Shown: positions 16,695-25,693 of the stretch, piece by piece
How positions within the stretch are numbered: the stretch's first letter is position 1
How the letters are laid out: every line of letters starts with the position of its first letter
DNA from: an uncultured Pelagibacteraceae bacterium
Lineage (GTDB): Bacteria; Pseudomonadota; Alphaproteobacteria; Pelagibacterales; Pelagibacteraceae
Direction: 5' to 3'
NCBI GenBank assembly: GCA_902595125.1
Contig: CACJOY010000006.1
Coordinates: 1-49,362, forward strand
DNA length: 49,362 bases
The notes under the pieces: model-generated
Database searches by the model: none
Told to the model about the DNA's origin: nothing
What the model saw: only the letters and a program-made list of their open reading frames with translations
Made by a program: the position numbers and the translations under genes

Positions 16695-18226
16695 TGAATA
16701 GAGATCAAATAAAATTAAAAATTCACAGACTAGTTAACCAATATAATGCTGGAAACTACATGCATGTAATAAAGGAGTCTGGAATTTTATTGAAAAAAAT
16801 GCCTACTAATTTTTTTCTAATGAATTTAATTGGATCTTCCTTTCAAAGAATTGGGCAATTAGAAAAAGCAAAAAAAATTTTTGAAGATATAGTTGCACTA
16901 GATAGATCAAACACTGCTGCATTAAACAATTTGGGTAATACTTACAAATCACTTAAGGATTTCGATTCAGCTGAAAAAGCTTATAAACAAGCACTTGAAA
17001 TTGAACCGAATTTTGCAAATTGTATCCAAAATTTTGCAAATCTTAAATTTGATTTAAATAATTATGATGAAGCAATTAAACTTTATAAAAAAGCAATAAG
17101 TTCAGAACCTAAAAATTTTTTAACATATTATAATTTAGGGCTATTATATCAATCTCTTGGTCAATTTGATGAAGCTAAATTATACATCGAGAAAGTGATA
17201 GAAATAAATCCTCAGTTTACTAATGCTGATAAAATTTTAAGTAGATTTACAAAATATAAAATAGGGGACAATCATATTGAAAATATGAAACAGCGACTTG
17301 AAAAATTTAGTCTAACTGATTTTAATAAATCTAATATTTTATTTGCATTGGGTAAAGCTTATGAGGATATAAAAGATTATGAAAAATCTTTTATTTTTTT
17401 AGAAGAAGCTAACAATCTTCAGAAAAAGATTACTAAATATGATTTTAGTAATGATGAAAATTTATTTAAAAATTTAAAGGAAAAATTTTCTAATTTTGAA
17501 TTCAAAGAAGTAAATAAAAAAATCAATGATAACGTTTATATATTTATTGTTGGCTTACCTAGATCTGGAACAAGCCTAATTGAACAAATATTATCATCTC
17601 ATTCATCAGTTTATGGTGCTGGTGAACTTCAATATTTGCCTGATGCTATTAAGACTGAATTTTTTTTAAAAAATAATCCAGTCGATGATAGATCCACTCA
17701 AGAGAAAGTATTTGAACTCTTTAATAAAAATGTAAGTGCATTTAATTTTAAAGAAAAATATCTTACAGACAAAAATCCCTTAAATTTTTTATGGATCGGT
17801 TTTATTAAATTGATATTTCCAAATTCAAAGATTATCCATATCAAAAGGGATATAAAAGATAATTATTTTTCTCTTTTTAAAAATGCTTTCGATGGAAATA
17901 TGAATTGGTGTTACAATAAATCTGACTTATTAAAATATTGTCAAAAATACCAAGAAATTACGAATTTTTGGAATCAAAAATTGCCAGATTTTATTCTTAA
18001 CGTTGAATATGAAAGTATAATTTCTAATACAAAAAACGAAGTAAATAAAATATTAGAATTCTGTAATTTACCTTGGGAAGATAATTGTTTAGAGTTTTAT
18101 AAAACAAAAAGGGCAATAAAAACTGTAAGTTCAGCACAAGCAAGAAAACCTATTTATAAATCTTCGGTTCAATCTTACAAAAATTACGAAAAGTTTTTAA
18201 AAGAATATTTATCTAAACTTTCATAG
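16694..18226 (+). CDS. TPR-repeat sulfotransferase
   Basis: 510 residues in two parts. Residues about 10-245 are tetratricopeptide repeats, for example AALNNLGNTYKSLKDFDSAEKAY and LTYYNLGLLYQSLGQFDEAK (four to five repeats). From about residue 282 a sulfotransferase domain begins with the PAPS-binding loop FIVGLPRSGTSLIEQILSSH, followed by GAGELQYL and the 3'-phosphate motif IIHIKRDIKDNYFS near residue 390. TPR-sulfotransferase fusions are frequent in marine alphaproteobacteria; the acceptor is unknown, though cell-surface glycans or lipids are plausible. No signal peptide or membrane helix is seen. The start overlaps the preceding stop (TAATG), so it depends on upstream transcription. It is convergent with the porin and separated from it by a strong hairpin. 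Confidence 0.9.
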   Translation: MNRDQIKLKIHRLVNQYNAGNYMHVIKESGILLKKMPTNFFLMNLIGSSFQRIGQLEKAKKIFEDIVALDRSNTAALNNLGNTYKSLKDFDSAEKAYKQALEIEPNFANCIQNFANLKFDLNNYDEAIKLYKKAISSEPKNFLTYYNLGLLYQSLGQFDEAKLYIEKVIEINPQFTNADKILSRFTKYKIGDNHIENMKQRLEKFSLTDFNKSNILFALGKAYEDIKDYEKSFIFLEEANNLQKKITKYDFSNDENLFKNLKEKFSNFEFKEVNKKINDNVYIFIVGLPRSGTSLIEQILSSHSSVYGAGELQYLPDAIKTEFFLKNNPVDDRSTQEKVFELFNKNVSAFNFKEKYLTDKNPLNFLWIGFIKLIFPNSKIIHIKRDIKDNYFSLFKNAFDGNMNWCYNKSDLLKYCQKYQEITNFWNQKLPDFILNVEYESIISNTKNEVNKILEFCNLPWEDNCLEFYKTKRAIKTVSSAQARKPIYKSSVQSYKNYEKFLKEYLSKLS

Positions 18227-18227
18227 G

Positions 18228-18262
18228 ATAAAAAAAAACGGCCTCATAAAATGAGGCCGTTT
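18228..18262 (-). terminator. Rho-independent terminator of the porin gene
   Basis: A perfect 12-bp stem (18236-18247 with 18251-18262) around the loop AAA; the core is ACGGCCTCAT/ATGAGGCCGT. On the minus strand the hairpin is followed by a run of eight T, so it terminates porin transcription 22 bp past its stop. On the plus strand the following TTTAATAATTTT is a weaker T-tract but could also end the sulfotransferase transcript. It is the only strong G+C-rich intrinsic terminator I found in the window. Confidence 0.92.
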
Positions 18263-18283
18263 AATAATTTTAAATCAGTAATA

Positions 18284-19294
18284 TTAGAATGATAATACTA
18301 AACTGATCTCCATGTGCTCATCATCTGAACCTGCAACACCTGCATCATCAGAAGCTTCTGACATAGTTGCTCTAACTGAAGCAGCACCCATTGTGTAAGA
18401 AGCGTTAATCGCATCGATTGTTTCTGTTACGTTTGTACCACCTGCTGTTTTGTCAAACTCAACATCTTGAGTAGCAAGAGATATAGACATATTGTCGTTA
18501 ACGTTGAATGCAATAGAGTAAGCTTCTACATCTTTAGTAGCAGCACCTGCAGTACCAGAATCAACTGAACTTCCTCTAGCACCTACTGAAATTGGACCCG
18601 TTGTATAGTTTAACCATACACCGTGTATTTCATCGTCATCAGACGCAGCTGCAGTCATAGATTTAGTATGTTGCATAACACCACCAGATAAACCATCTAT
18701 TAAAGCTGATCCATCAAATGTTATAACAACATCTTTTGAAGTTCCAGTGATTGCTCCACCATTACCACCATCAGCGCTAGCTCTAGTTCCACCTTTTGAT
18801 GTTGCTAAAGATATTCCAAGAGCACCAAAAGAGTTACTGTAACCTAGTGTGTCGTTACTTGCAGCACCAGCATTATAACTAGTACCTGAACCTACACCAT
18901 TCCATACTTCTTCGTATGCAGTTGGTAGTAAGTCATCGTAAGCTGTAACACCTTCTAATCCACCACCAGCAGCGTCAAAAGATATAGTTCCCATAGAACC
19001 CATATCAATTGTTTGGTAAGCAGAAACGAAGTTGTCTGTTTGTGTTGAGTGGTTAGCACCATCGTTTAATGTTCTAACGATTGTAGCAGTACCAAATCCT
19101 ACATCACCTGATCCTGAGAAGCTAAGTGAAGTATTAGATCCCCATGGATTACCAGTAGATGTACTACCTTTACCACCGTTTGTAGTGTACGTGACTTCCG
19201 CCACACCTGATACACTCATCTCTACAGCGTTTGCAGAAAAAGCAACTAGCGATCCTGCTAAAGCCGAAAGACCTATTTTTTTCATGTTATTCAT
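18284..19294 (-). CDS. Outer-membrane porin (Gram-negative porin family)
   Basis: 336-residue outer-membrane beta-barrel. Residues 1-23 are a classic signal peptide (MNNMKKIGLSALAGSLVAFSANA) with cleavage before VEMSVSGVAEV, a typical alphaproteobacterial porin opening. The body is alternating, rich in Gly, Ser, Thr and acidic residues, with no cysteine, and ends in LVLSF, the terminal Phe being the BAM recognition signal. Expression looks high: it is monocistronic, has its own terminator, the only textbook Shine-Dalgarno among the operon-leading genes I inspected (AAAGGAG), and visibly more G+C-rich codons than its neighbours. Pore specificity cannot be read. As an abundant surface protein it is a plausible phage receptor, which is inference only. 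Confidence 0.9.
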   Translation of the reverse strand: MNNMKKIGLSALAGSLVAFSANAVEMSVSGVAEVTYTTNGGKGSTSTGNPWGSNTSLSFSGSGDVGFGTATIVRTLNDGANHSTQTDNFVSAYQTIDMGSMGTISFDAAGGGLEGVTAYDDLLPTAYEEVWNGVGSGTSYNAGAASNDTLGYSNSFGALGISLATSKGGTRASADGGNGGAITGTSKDVVITFDGSALIDGLSGGVMQHTKSMTAAASDDDEIHGVWLNYTTGPISVGARGSSVDSGTAGAATKDVEAYSIAFNVNDNMSISLATQDVEFDKTAGGTNVTETIDAINASYTMGAASVRATMSEASDDAGVAGSDDEHMEISLVLSF

Positions 19295-19299
19295 ATTTT

Positions 19300-19306
19300 C
19301 TCCTTT
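19300..19306 (-). promoter_or_regulatory. Shine-Dalgarno site of the porin gene
   Basis: AAAGGAG, five bases before the first ATG of the porin. It decides the start as MNNMKK rather than the internal Met at codon 4. Most other leading genes in the window have no comparable purine box. Confidence 0.85.
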
Positions 19307-19384
19307 TATTTAATATATTAAATATGATGGCGTATTTATATTAGGTTCCACTCTGAGAAATTAGTAAATCTAATAAAAACGCTA

Positions 19385-19414
19385 ATTTTAAAGAAAAGTG
19401 TGTTATTTTTACAA
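19385..19414 (-). promoter_or_regulatory. Candidate porin promoter
   Basis: On the minus strand TTGTAA (19409-19414) and TAAAAT (19385-19390) are 18 bp apart, giving a leader of roughly 85 nt before the porin start. Alternatives exist in this A+T-rich 232-bp gap, for example TATAAA nearer the gene, so the position is uncertain. Confidence 0.3.
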
Positions 19415-19526
19415 CACCAAAAGATAGAGCTTTTTCCGCATATTTATTGATTATTTTAGACTTTTAAAAATTTGATATAAATGTAACAAGTGTTTTTATT
19501 ATGTTTTCAATAATCTAAGCAATTTT

Positions 19527-20081
19527 ATGGGTCTATTTAAAAAAATTTTACTTTTTTTCTTCATTGCCATCTTTTTAAACGCCTGTGGGGGTTTCAAAAG
19601 ATCTGATGTTAAAGACAACCCTATAAATGATGCCGATAAGAGAAAAAAAAATATTGAGGAGGGTCGAGGTATAACGCTCGGTAAAACTTTTAGTAAAGGA
19701 AATGGTTCATTTAACTTTGCAACTTCGAATGAAATGTGGAGAGCTTCATTAGAAATATTAGATTTTGTTCCACTAGCAACTGTTGATTATAGTGGGGGAG
19801 TAATAATTACTGACTGGTATTCTGATGATTTGAATTCTGATGAAACTATTAAAATTATTGTAAATTTTTTATCTAACGAAATAAGAGCTGATGGTTTAAA
19901 AATCAAACTTTATAAAAAAAAATGTAATCAAAATCAAATTTGTAAAACACAGTTATTGTCATCAAATATTAATAATGAAATCAAACTGGCGATCTTAAAG
20001 AAGGCAGCACAAATAAAAGCTGAAGATACTAAGAAAAGATCTAAAGATAGTGATTATAGAATCGTCCCAACCCAAGATTAA
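19527..20081 (+). CDS. DUF3576 family lipoprotein
   Basis: 184 residues; signal peptide with lipobox FLNAC (Cys near residue 20), so a predicted lipoprotein. The mature region contains [31 protein letters not shown], the hallmark of DUF3576, a family commonly encoded just upstream of leuS in alphaproteobacteria. Function is unknown; the fold resembles small envelope lipoproteins, and the linkage to lptE two genes downstream hints at an outer-membrane role. It is separated from the leuS start by a single base (if the TTG start is right), so they are co-translated. Confidence 0.85.
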   Translation: MGLFKKILLFFFIAIFLNACGGFKRSDVKDNPINDADKRKKNIEEGRGITLGKTFSKGNGSFNFATSNEMWRASLEILDFVPLATVDYSGGVIITDWYSDDLNSDETIKIIVNFLSNEIRADGLKIKLYKKKCNQNQICKTQLLSSNINNEIKLAILKKAAQIKAEDTKKRSKDSDYRIVPTQD

Positions 20082-20082
20082 A

Positions 20083-22626
20083 TTGAATCGATATAATTTT
20101 AAAGTTATTGAGGAAAAATGGCAAGATTTTTGGATTAAGAATAAATCTTTTCAAGCTAAATCCGATAAAAATAAAAAAAAATTTTATTGTCTTGAAATGT
20201 TTCCTTATCCGTCGGGAAAAATTCATATGGGGCATGTGAGAAATTATACGATTGGAGATGTTTTAGCTCGTTATAAGATTTTACAAGGATTTAATGTTCT
20301 TCATCCAATGGGATGGGACTCTTTTGGTATGCCTGCAGAAAATGCAGCTCGTGAAAATAATTTAAGTCCCAAAAAATGGACTGAAGAAAATATTCAAATA
20401 ATGAAAAATCAATTGAAAAAACTTGGATTATCTATTGATTGGAAAAGAGAAATTTCTACTTGCTCACCTAAGTATTATAAGCATCAACAAAAAATTTTCT
20501 TAGACCTATATGATAAAGGTTTAGTTTATCGAAAAGAAAGTTATGTCAATTGGGATCCTATTGACAAGACAGTACTTGCAAACGAACAAGTCATTGATGG
20601 AAAAGGTTGGAGATCTGGAGCACAAGTTGAAAGAAAAAAATTAAATCAGTGGTTTTTTAATATTTCTAATTTTTCAGAAGAGTTACTTAATGATTTAAGT
20701 AAACTTCATAATTGGCCAGATAAAGTAAAAACCATGCAAAAAAATTGGATTGGTAAATCTTTTGGATGTGAAATAGATTTTCAAATTGAGGGTTCAGAAC
20801 AAATAGATAAGATAAAATGTTATACTACAAGACCAGATACCCTTTTTGGTTTTTCATTTTTAGCTCTTTCAGTTGATCATCCTTTATCAAAATATTACGA
20901 AAATGATCCAAAATTTAATAATTTTAAAGATAAATGTTCAAAAGCCGGAACCACTGAAGAGTCTATAGCGCAGGCGGAAAAAATTGGATTTAAAACAAAT
21001 CTACTAGCGATCAATCCATTAAATGAAAAAGTAAAGGTACCAGTTTATTTTGCTAACTTTGTCTTAATGGATTATGGTTTTGGTGCTGTCTTTGGATGCC
21101 CAGCACATGATCAAAGAGATTTTGATTTTGCAAAAAAATATGAATTAGAAATTAAAACTGTTGTAAAACCTAAAGAACAGCCTGACTCTTTTAAAGTAGA
21201 CTCAGAGGCATATGCGGGATCAGGAATAATTATTAATTCCGATTTTCTTAATGGGCTCTCTGCTCCAGAAAATTCTATAAATGAAACAATTAAAATTTTA
21301 GAGAAAAAAAAAATAGGAAATAAAAAGATAAATTTTAGATTAAAAGATTGGGGAATTTCACGTCAGCGGTACTGGGGTTGCCCAATACCAATAGCTTACA
21401 ATGAAAAAAATGAAATTGTGAAAATTCCTGATAGCGATCTTCCAGTTCAATTACCAGAAAATATAGACTTAAACACGACTGGAAATCCTTTAGATGCTCA
21501 TAAAGAATGGAAAAATATAAATGTTAATGGAATGAAATGTACTAGAGAAACAGACACTCTTGATACATTTGTTGACTCCTCATGGTATTTTCTAAGGTTT
21601 TGTTCATCAAGTAACGAAGCTGACGCTTTTAATGAAAATGACATTAAATATTGGATGCCAGTAGATCAATATATTGGTGGTGTTGAGCACGCAATATTAC
21701 ACTTACTCTATTCAAGATTTTTCACTAGAGCCATTGCTCTAGATAATAATAAGATTGGTATTAAAGAACCATTCGAGGGACTTTTTACTCAAGGAATGGT
21801 TTGCCATGAAACCTATAAAGATAAAAATAACAATTGGTTGAGTCCAGATGAGGTTACTTCAGAAGATGGTAAAAAATTTTTTATAAAAAATAATAAAAAA
21901 GATTCAGTGATTGTTGGACCATCAGAATCAATGTCTAAGTCCAAAAAAAACACCATTGATCCAGAAAAAATGATTGAAACTTATGGTGCTGATGCTGTTA
22001 GATTATTTATATTATCAGATAGCCCCCCAGAGAAAGATATTCAATGGTCAGAAAGTGGCATGTCATCTGCTTATAAATTTATTCAAAAATTTTGGTTACT
22101 AAGTGAGAGGATTCTAAAAATTTTAGAAAACAAAAAAACTAATGTTAATAGTGAAATAGAAATGTTCACTAACCAGTCAATTCATAAAATCAATATAGCA
22201 TTAGATAAATTCAGATATAATGTAATAGTTGCTGTATTCCATGAAGTTTACAACTTTTATAGTAAAATAATTAACAAGGAAGAGAACTATAAAAATTTAG
22301 AAGATAATTTTTTAAAAACTTTGATAGTTATGTCGCCGTTGATACCTCACATCACAAACGAACTTTTAACAAAAATAAATAAACAAAATAAAGTTGATTG
22401 GCCAGTTGTAAAAAAAGAAATAATTGAAACTAATGAAAAAATTATAGTCATTCAGATAAATGGAAAAAAAAGAAATACAATTTCAGTAACAAAAGGTGAG
22501 AATGAAAAAAATTTAATTAAAAAAATAAAAGAAATGAAATTAGTTGAAAAATATATTAAAAATAATGAAATAATTAAAACAATTTATATACAAGATAAAT
22601 TAATAAATATTATTATTAAAAAATGA
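20083..22626 (+). CDS. leuS: Leucine--tRNA ligase, TTG start
   Basis: Class I synthetase for leucine with CP1 editing domain. I choose the TTG at 20083, one base after the DUF3576 stop, giving [14 protein letters not shown], the usual LeuS opening (847 residues). The frame is open back to a GTG at 20050, which would add 11 residues overlapping the previous gene. Motifs: [18 protein letters not shown] (HIGH site), the editing-domain threonine-rich TTRPDTLFG, and [12 protein letters not shown] (KMSKS). It overlaps lptE by 4 bp in the series DUF3576-leuS-lptE-holA. Confidence 0.96.
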   Translation: MNRYNFKVIEEKWQDFWIKNKSFQAKSDKNKKKFYCLEMFPYPSGKIHMGHVRNYTIGDVLARYKILQGFNVLHPMGWDSFGMPAENAARENNLSPKKWTEENIQIMKNQLKKLGLSIDWKREISTCSPKYYKHQQKIFLDLYDKGLVYRKESYVNWDPIDKTVLANEQVIDGKGWRSGAQVERKKLNQWFFNISNFSEELLNDLSKLHNWPDKVKTMQKNWIGKSFGCEIDFQIEGSEQIDKIKCYTTRPDTLFGFSFLALSVDHPLSKYYENDPKFNNFKDKCSKAGTTEESIAQAEKIGFKTNLLAINPLNEKVKVPVYFANFVLMDYGFGAVFGCPAHDQRDFDFAKKYELEIKTVVKPKEQPDSFKVDSEAYAGSGIIINSDFLNGLSAPENSINETIKILEKKKIGNKKINFRLKDWGISRQRYWGCPIPIAYNEKNEIVKIPDSDLPVQLPENIDLNTTGNPLDAHKEWKNINVNGMKCTRETDTLDTFVDSSWYFLRFCSSSNEADAFNENDIKYWMPVDQYIGGVEHAILHLLYSRFFTRAIALDNNKIGIKEPFEGLFTQGMVCHETYKDKNNNWLSPDEVTSEDGKKFFIKNNKKDSVIVGPSESMSKSKKNTIDPEKMIETYGADAVRLFILSDSPPEKDIQWSESGMSSAYKFIQKFWLLSERILKILENKKTNVNSEIEMFTNQSIHKINIALDKFRYNVIVAVFHEVYNFYSKIINKEENYKNLEDNFLKTLIVMSPLIPHITNELLTKINKQNKVDWPVVKKEIIETNEKIIVIQINGKKRNTISVTKGENEKNLIKKIKEMKLVEKYIKNNEIIKTIYIQDKLINIIIKK

Positions 22627-23072
22627 AAAAAATCATAATTATCTTATTTTTTTTTATAACAAGTTGTGGCTATCAACCTATTTATATAAATAAAAATAGT
22701 TCCAATTTAATTTTTAAAAAAGTTGAATTGATTGGAGATAAAGAAATCAACAGAAGAATAGTGTCTTTTATCTCAATTAAAGAAGATAAAAATAATAAAC
22801 AGCTTAATGATCTATTGTTAGAAAGTAGAAAAAATATTGTTGAAACTTCAAAAGACTCAAAGGGAAGAGTAGCCACCTTAAAAACAACTGTTGAAATTAA
22901 ACTCGTACTATTGAATGAAAACAAAATTATCCAAGAAAGAACCTTTAATGAGAGTTTTTCATATAATAATAAAAGTAATAAATTTGACTTAGCCAAATAT
23001 CAAAATGAGGTGAAAAATAATCTTGTTGATAAAATTATTGAACAAATAAATATTTTTTTAAACCTAATATGA
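22623..23072 (+). CDS. lptE: LPS-assembly lipoprotein LptE-like
   Basis: 149-residue small lipoprotein with a hydrophobic signal ending FITSC at about residue 15 followed by GYQPIYI, the typical LptE start (CGY.P.Y). LptE plugs the LptD barrel and assists lipopolysaccharide export to the outer surface. Sequence conservation of this family is weak; the call rests on the N-terminus, the size and the leuS-lptE-holA context, which is conserved widely in proteobacteria. Overlaps leuS and holA by 4 bp each. Confidence 0.82.
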   Translation: MKKIIIILFFFITSCGYQPIYINKNSSNLIFKKVELIGDKEINRRIVSFISIKEDKNNKQLNDLLLESRKNIVETSKDSKGRVATLKTTVEIKLVLLNENKIIQERTFNESFSYNNKSNKFDLAKYQNEVKNNLVDKIIEQINIFLNLI

Positions 23073-24070
23073 TTGTTAAACATTTTGAATTGAACAAAAA
23101 TATAATAGTTAATAAAAAATTTTTCTTATTATATGGAAATAATAGCGGATTAATAAGAGAAACTATTAAAAATTCCTTAAAACCAATTTTATATAAAAAA
23201 GTTTTTACCTACGATGAAAGTGAAGTAATAAATAATCTAGATGATTTCAAAGAAGAGGTTTTAAATAAATCATTTTTTGAAAATGAAAAATTAATAATTA
23301 TTTCAAGATCGACTGATAAAATACTTAAAGTAGTAGATGAAATAATCGAAAAAAATATTGAAGATTTAGCAATTATATTAACTAGCAGTTCTTTAGAAAA
23401 AAAATCAAAGTTAAGAAACTTTTTTGAAAAAAATAAAAATACAATTTGTATGCCATTTTATGAAGATAACGAAAAATCATTAGTTTCAATCATACAAAAT
23501 TTTTTAAAAACAAAAAAAATTCTATTATCAAACCAGAGTATAAATTTAATTATCCAAAGATGTGGTGGTGATAGAATTAACCTTTACAATGAACTTCAAA
23601 AGATTGAAAGTTTTTCAAAAAATAAAAAACAAATTGACATCGAAGATATATTTAAATTAACAAATTTAAGTGAAAACTTAAATTTTAACGAATTAGTTGA
23701 TAATGCTCTAGCTAAAAATTTGAGAAGAACTTTATACATTTTAAATGAAAATAATTTTGCGCCTGAAGACTCTATTTTGATACTAAGAATTTTTCTTATT
23801 AAACTTAAACGGTTATTAAAAATTAAATCTCAGGATAAAATTAAAAATAACATTGAAAATGTAATCAATAATTTTAAACCTCCAATTTTTTGGAAAGAAA
23901 AAGAAATATTAAAAAAACAGATTGGAATGCTAAGCTATCAAGAAATTAATGATTTAATTGTTAAAACTAATAATTTGGAACTAATATTAAAAAAAAATCC
24001 CTCTATTTCGACAAACATTATTACAAATTTTGTTATAGAACAAAGTACAGCTGCTAATAGTTCACTTTAA
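23069..24070 (+). CDS. holA: DNA polymerase III delta subunit
   Basis: 333 residues; clamp-loader delta subunit that opens the beta sliding clamp. Sequence is diverged but has the family layout: an N-terminal AAA-like domain starting FFLLYGNNSGLIRETI, then SFFENEKLIIISR (clamp-opening wrench region), a middle part with RCGGDRINLYNELQKIESF and a helical C-terminal domain. Context after leuS-lptE supports the call. Converges on parB with a 17-bp overlap. Confidence 0.88.
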   Translation: MIVKHFELNKNIIVNKKFFLLYGNNSGLIRETIKNSLKPILYKKVFTYDESEVINNLDDFKEEVLNKSFFENEKLIIISRSTDKILKVVDEIIEKNIEDLAIILTSSSLEKKSKLRNFFEKNKNTICMPFYEDNEKSLVSIIQNFLKTKKILLSNQSINLIIQRCGGDRINLYNELQKIESFSKNKKQIDIEDIFKLTNLSENLNFNELVDNALAKNLRRTLYILNENNFAPEDSILILRIFLIKLKRLLKIKSQDKIKNNIENVINNFKPPIFWKEKEILKKQIGMLSYQEINDLIVKTNNLELILKKNPSISTNIITNFVIEQSTAANSSL

Positions 24071-24899
24071 TTAAATCAATAATCTTATTTAATTGATCTA
24101 TATCATGATATGAAAAAGTTATTGTCCCTTTATTTCTCTTATTGTTTTTTATAACCACACTTAAACCTGTTTTTTCTGAAATTGATAACTCTAAGCTTTT
24201 AATATTAGGATCCTTAAACGATCTGTTTGATGAAGTTTTTTTCTTAAAAATTTTAACGAAATTTTCTGCTTGTCGTACAGATAATTTTTTTTCAATTATT
24301 TTATTTGCTACAAATAATGCATTTTCTAATCCAACAATAATTTTTGCATGACCAGCACTAATTTTTTTCTGTTCTAAAAATTGTAAAACCTCTTTTGGTA
24401 AAGATAAAATTCTCAATGAGTTAGTGATGTAACTTCTGCTCTTTCCTATAAATTTAGAGACTTTTTCTTGATCATAAGAAAAATCATCAATTAATTTTTT
24501 ATAACCCTGAGCTTCTTCGAGGGGATTTAAATCATGCCTTTGAACATTTTCAATAATTGCAAATTCTAAAGATTTTAAATCATCAACATCTGTAACAACT
24601 ACAGGAATGTCATGGAGACCAGCCTTGCCTGCAGCTAACCATCTTCTCTCGCCAGCTATTAACTCGTATTTAGAATTTTCAGACTTTGATCTTCTAACTA
24701 TAATAGGTTGAATTACACCACGCTCACGAATTGACTCTGTTAAATCTGTTAATTCATTTTCGTCAAAATTTTTTCTTGGTTGGTATTTGTTTGGTATAAT
24801 TTCGCTTAATAATAATTTATTAGTTTTGTCTTCTATCTTAGTTTCACCAATCAGAGATGATAATCCCCTACCTAACCCTTTTTTTATTTTAGAATTCAT
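24054..24899 (-). CDS. parB: Chromosome-partitioning protein ParB
   Basis: CTP-dependent DNA clamp that loads at parS and spreads, organising the origin region. 281 residues. N-terminal LGRGLSSLIGE, then KYQPRKNFDENEL, the CTP-binding motif GERRWLAAG (usual form GERRxRA), the NVQRHDLNPLEEA stretch, and a helix-turn-helix around FIGKSRSYITNSLRILSLP that reads parS. Follows parA with a one-base overlap, and a matching parS site lies 1.4 kb away inside rsmG. Its 3' end overlaps holA. Confidence 0.97.
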   Translation of the reverse strand: MNSKIKKGLGRGLSSLIGETKIEDKTNKLLLSEIIPNKYQPRKNFDENELTDLTESIRERGVIQPIIVRRSKSENSKYELIAGERRWLAAGKAGLHDIPVVVTDVDDLKSLEFAIIENVQRHDLNPLEEAQGYKKLIDDFSYDQEKVSKFIGKSRSYITNSLRILSLPKEVLQFLEQKKISAGHAKIIVGLENALFVANKIIEKKLSVRQAENFVKIFKKKTSSNRSFKDPNIKSLELSISEKTGLSVVIKNNKRNKGTITFSYHDIDQLNKIIDLIKVNY

Positions 24900-25693
24900 T
24901 ATGCTGCACTTCCTATTTTATCTTCACGAATAATAAATTCATCTGTGAAACTGTAATAAGATTTGCTTCCAGGACAATTTTTATCGTAAACTAAAACTGG
25001 AACTCCATGAGAAGGAGCTTCTGACAACCTTACATTTCGCGGTATAACCGTTTGATAGACTTTATCCTTAAAATAATCCCTAGCTTCTTGTTCGACCTGT
25101 GAAGAAAGTTTATTTCTTCTATCATACATCGTTAAAAGTATTCCTTGTATGTCTAAACTCGGATTTAAGTTTACTTTTATTCGTTCGATTGTTTTCATTA
25201 ATTGAGTAAGACCCTCTAGTGCAAAAAATTCTGTTTGAAGTGGCACTAAAAGTGAATTCGATGATACCAGGGCCATAACAGTCAATAAGCTCAATGATGG
25301 AGGACAATCAATAAGGATATAATCGTATAATCCTCTAGAATCGTTTAAATATGCGGTCAATTTAGTCTTCAAAATAAACGCTCTATCGCTATCTCCGGCT
25401 GTCTCTACCTCTAATCCTGATAAATCAACATTGGATGTTATTAAATGAAGATTTTGAAACTTGGTTTGTTTAATTACGTTAGAAATTGACACTGTGCCAT
25501 TAAGAATTCCATAAATTGTCTGATCGGATTGAGAGGTATTGGATAATCCCAGTCCTGTAGTAGCATTCCCTTGAGGATCTAGATCGATTACTAAAATTTT
25601 TTTTCCAAGTTGGGATAACGCGGACGCTAAATTAATTACAGTTGTAGTTTTTCCAACCCCACCCTTTTGATTAATAATTGATATAATTTTCAT
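24899..25693 (-). CDS. parA: Chromosome-partitioning ATPase ParA (Soj)
   Basis: Walker-type ATPase that, with ParB at parS, drives segregation of newly replicated origins. 264 residues; deviant Walker A KGGVGKTTTVINLA at residue 10, DLDPQGNATTGLG (A'), and YILIDCPPSLSLLTVMAL (Walker B). The C-terminal VIPRNVRLSEAPSHG is typical of chromosomal ParA. The ATG overlaps the rsmG stop, and the order mnmG-rsmG-parA-parB is the classical origin-proximal cluster. Confidence 0.98.
   Translation of the reverse strand: MKIISIINQKGGVGKTTTVINLASALSQLGKKILVIDLDPQGNATTGLGLSNTSQSDQTIYGILNGTVSISNVIKQTKFQNLHLITSNVDLSGLEVETAGDSDRAFILKTKLTAYLNDSRGLYDYILIDCPPSLSLLTVMALVSSNSLLVPLQTEFFALEGLTQLMKTIERIKVNLNPSLDIQGILLTMYDRRNKLSSQVEQEARDYFKDKVYQTVIPRNVRLSEAPSHGVPVLVYDKNCPGSKSYYSFTDEFIIREDKIGSAA

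Larger units (their letters stand above)
19295..19526. other. 232-bp intergenic region between porin and DUF3576 gene
   Basis: Divergent gap holding the porin leader and the promoter of the leuS operon. Apart from the porin promoter and ribosome site described separately, I see only short inverted repeats (for example GTGTT/AACAC around 19400-19416) and no RNA gene or convincing riboswitch. Confidence 0.6.
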
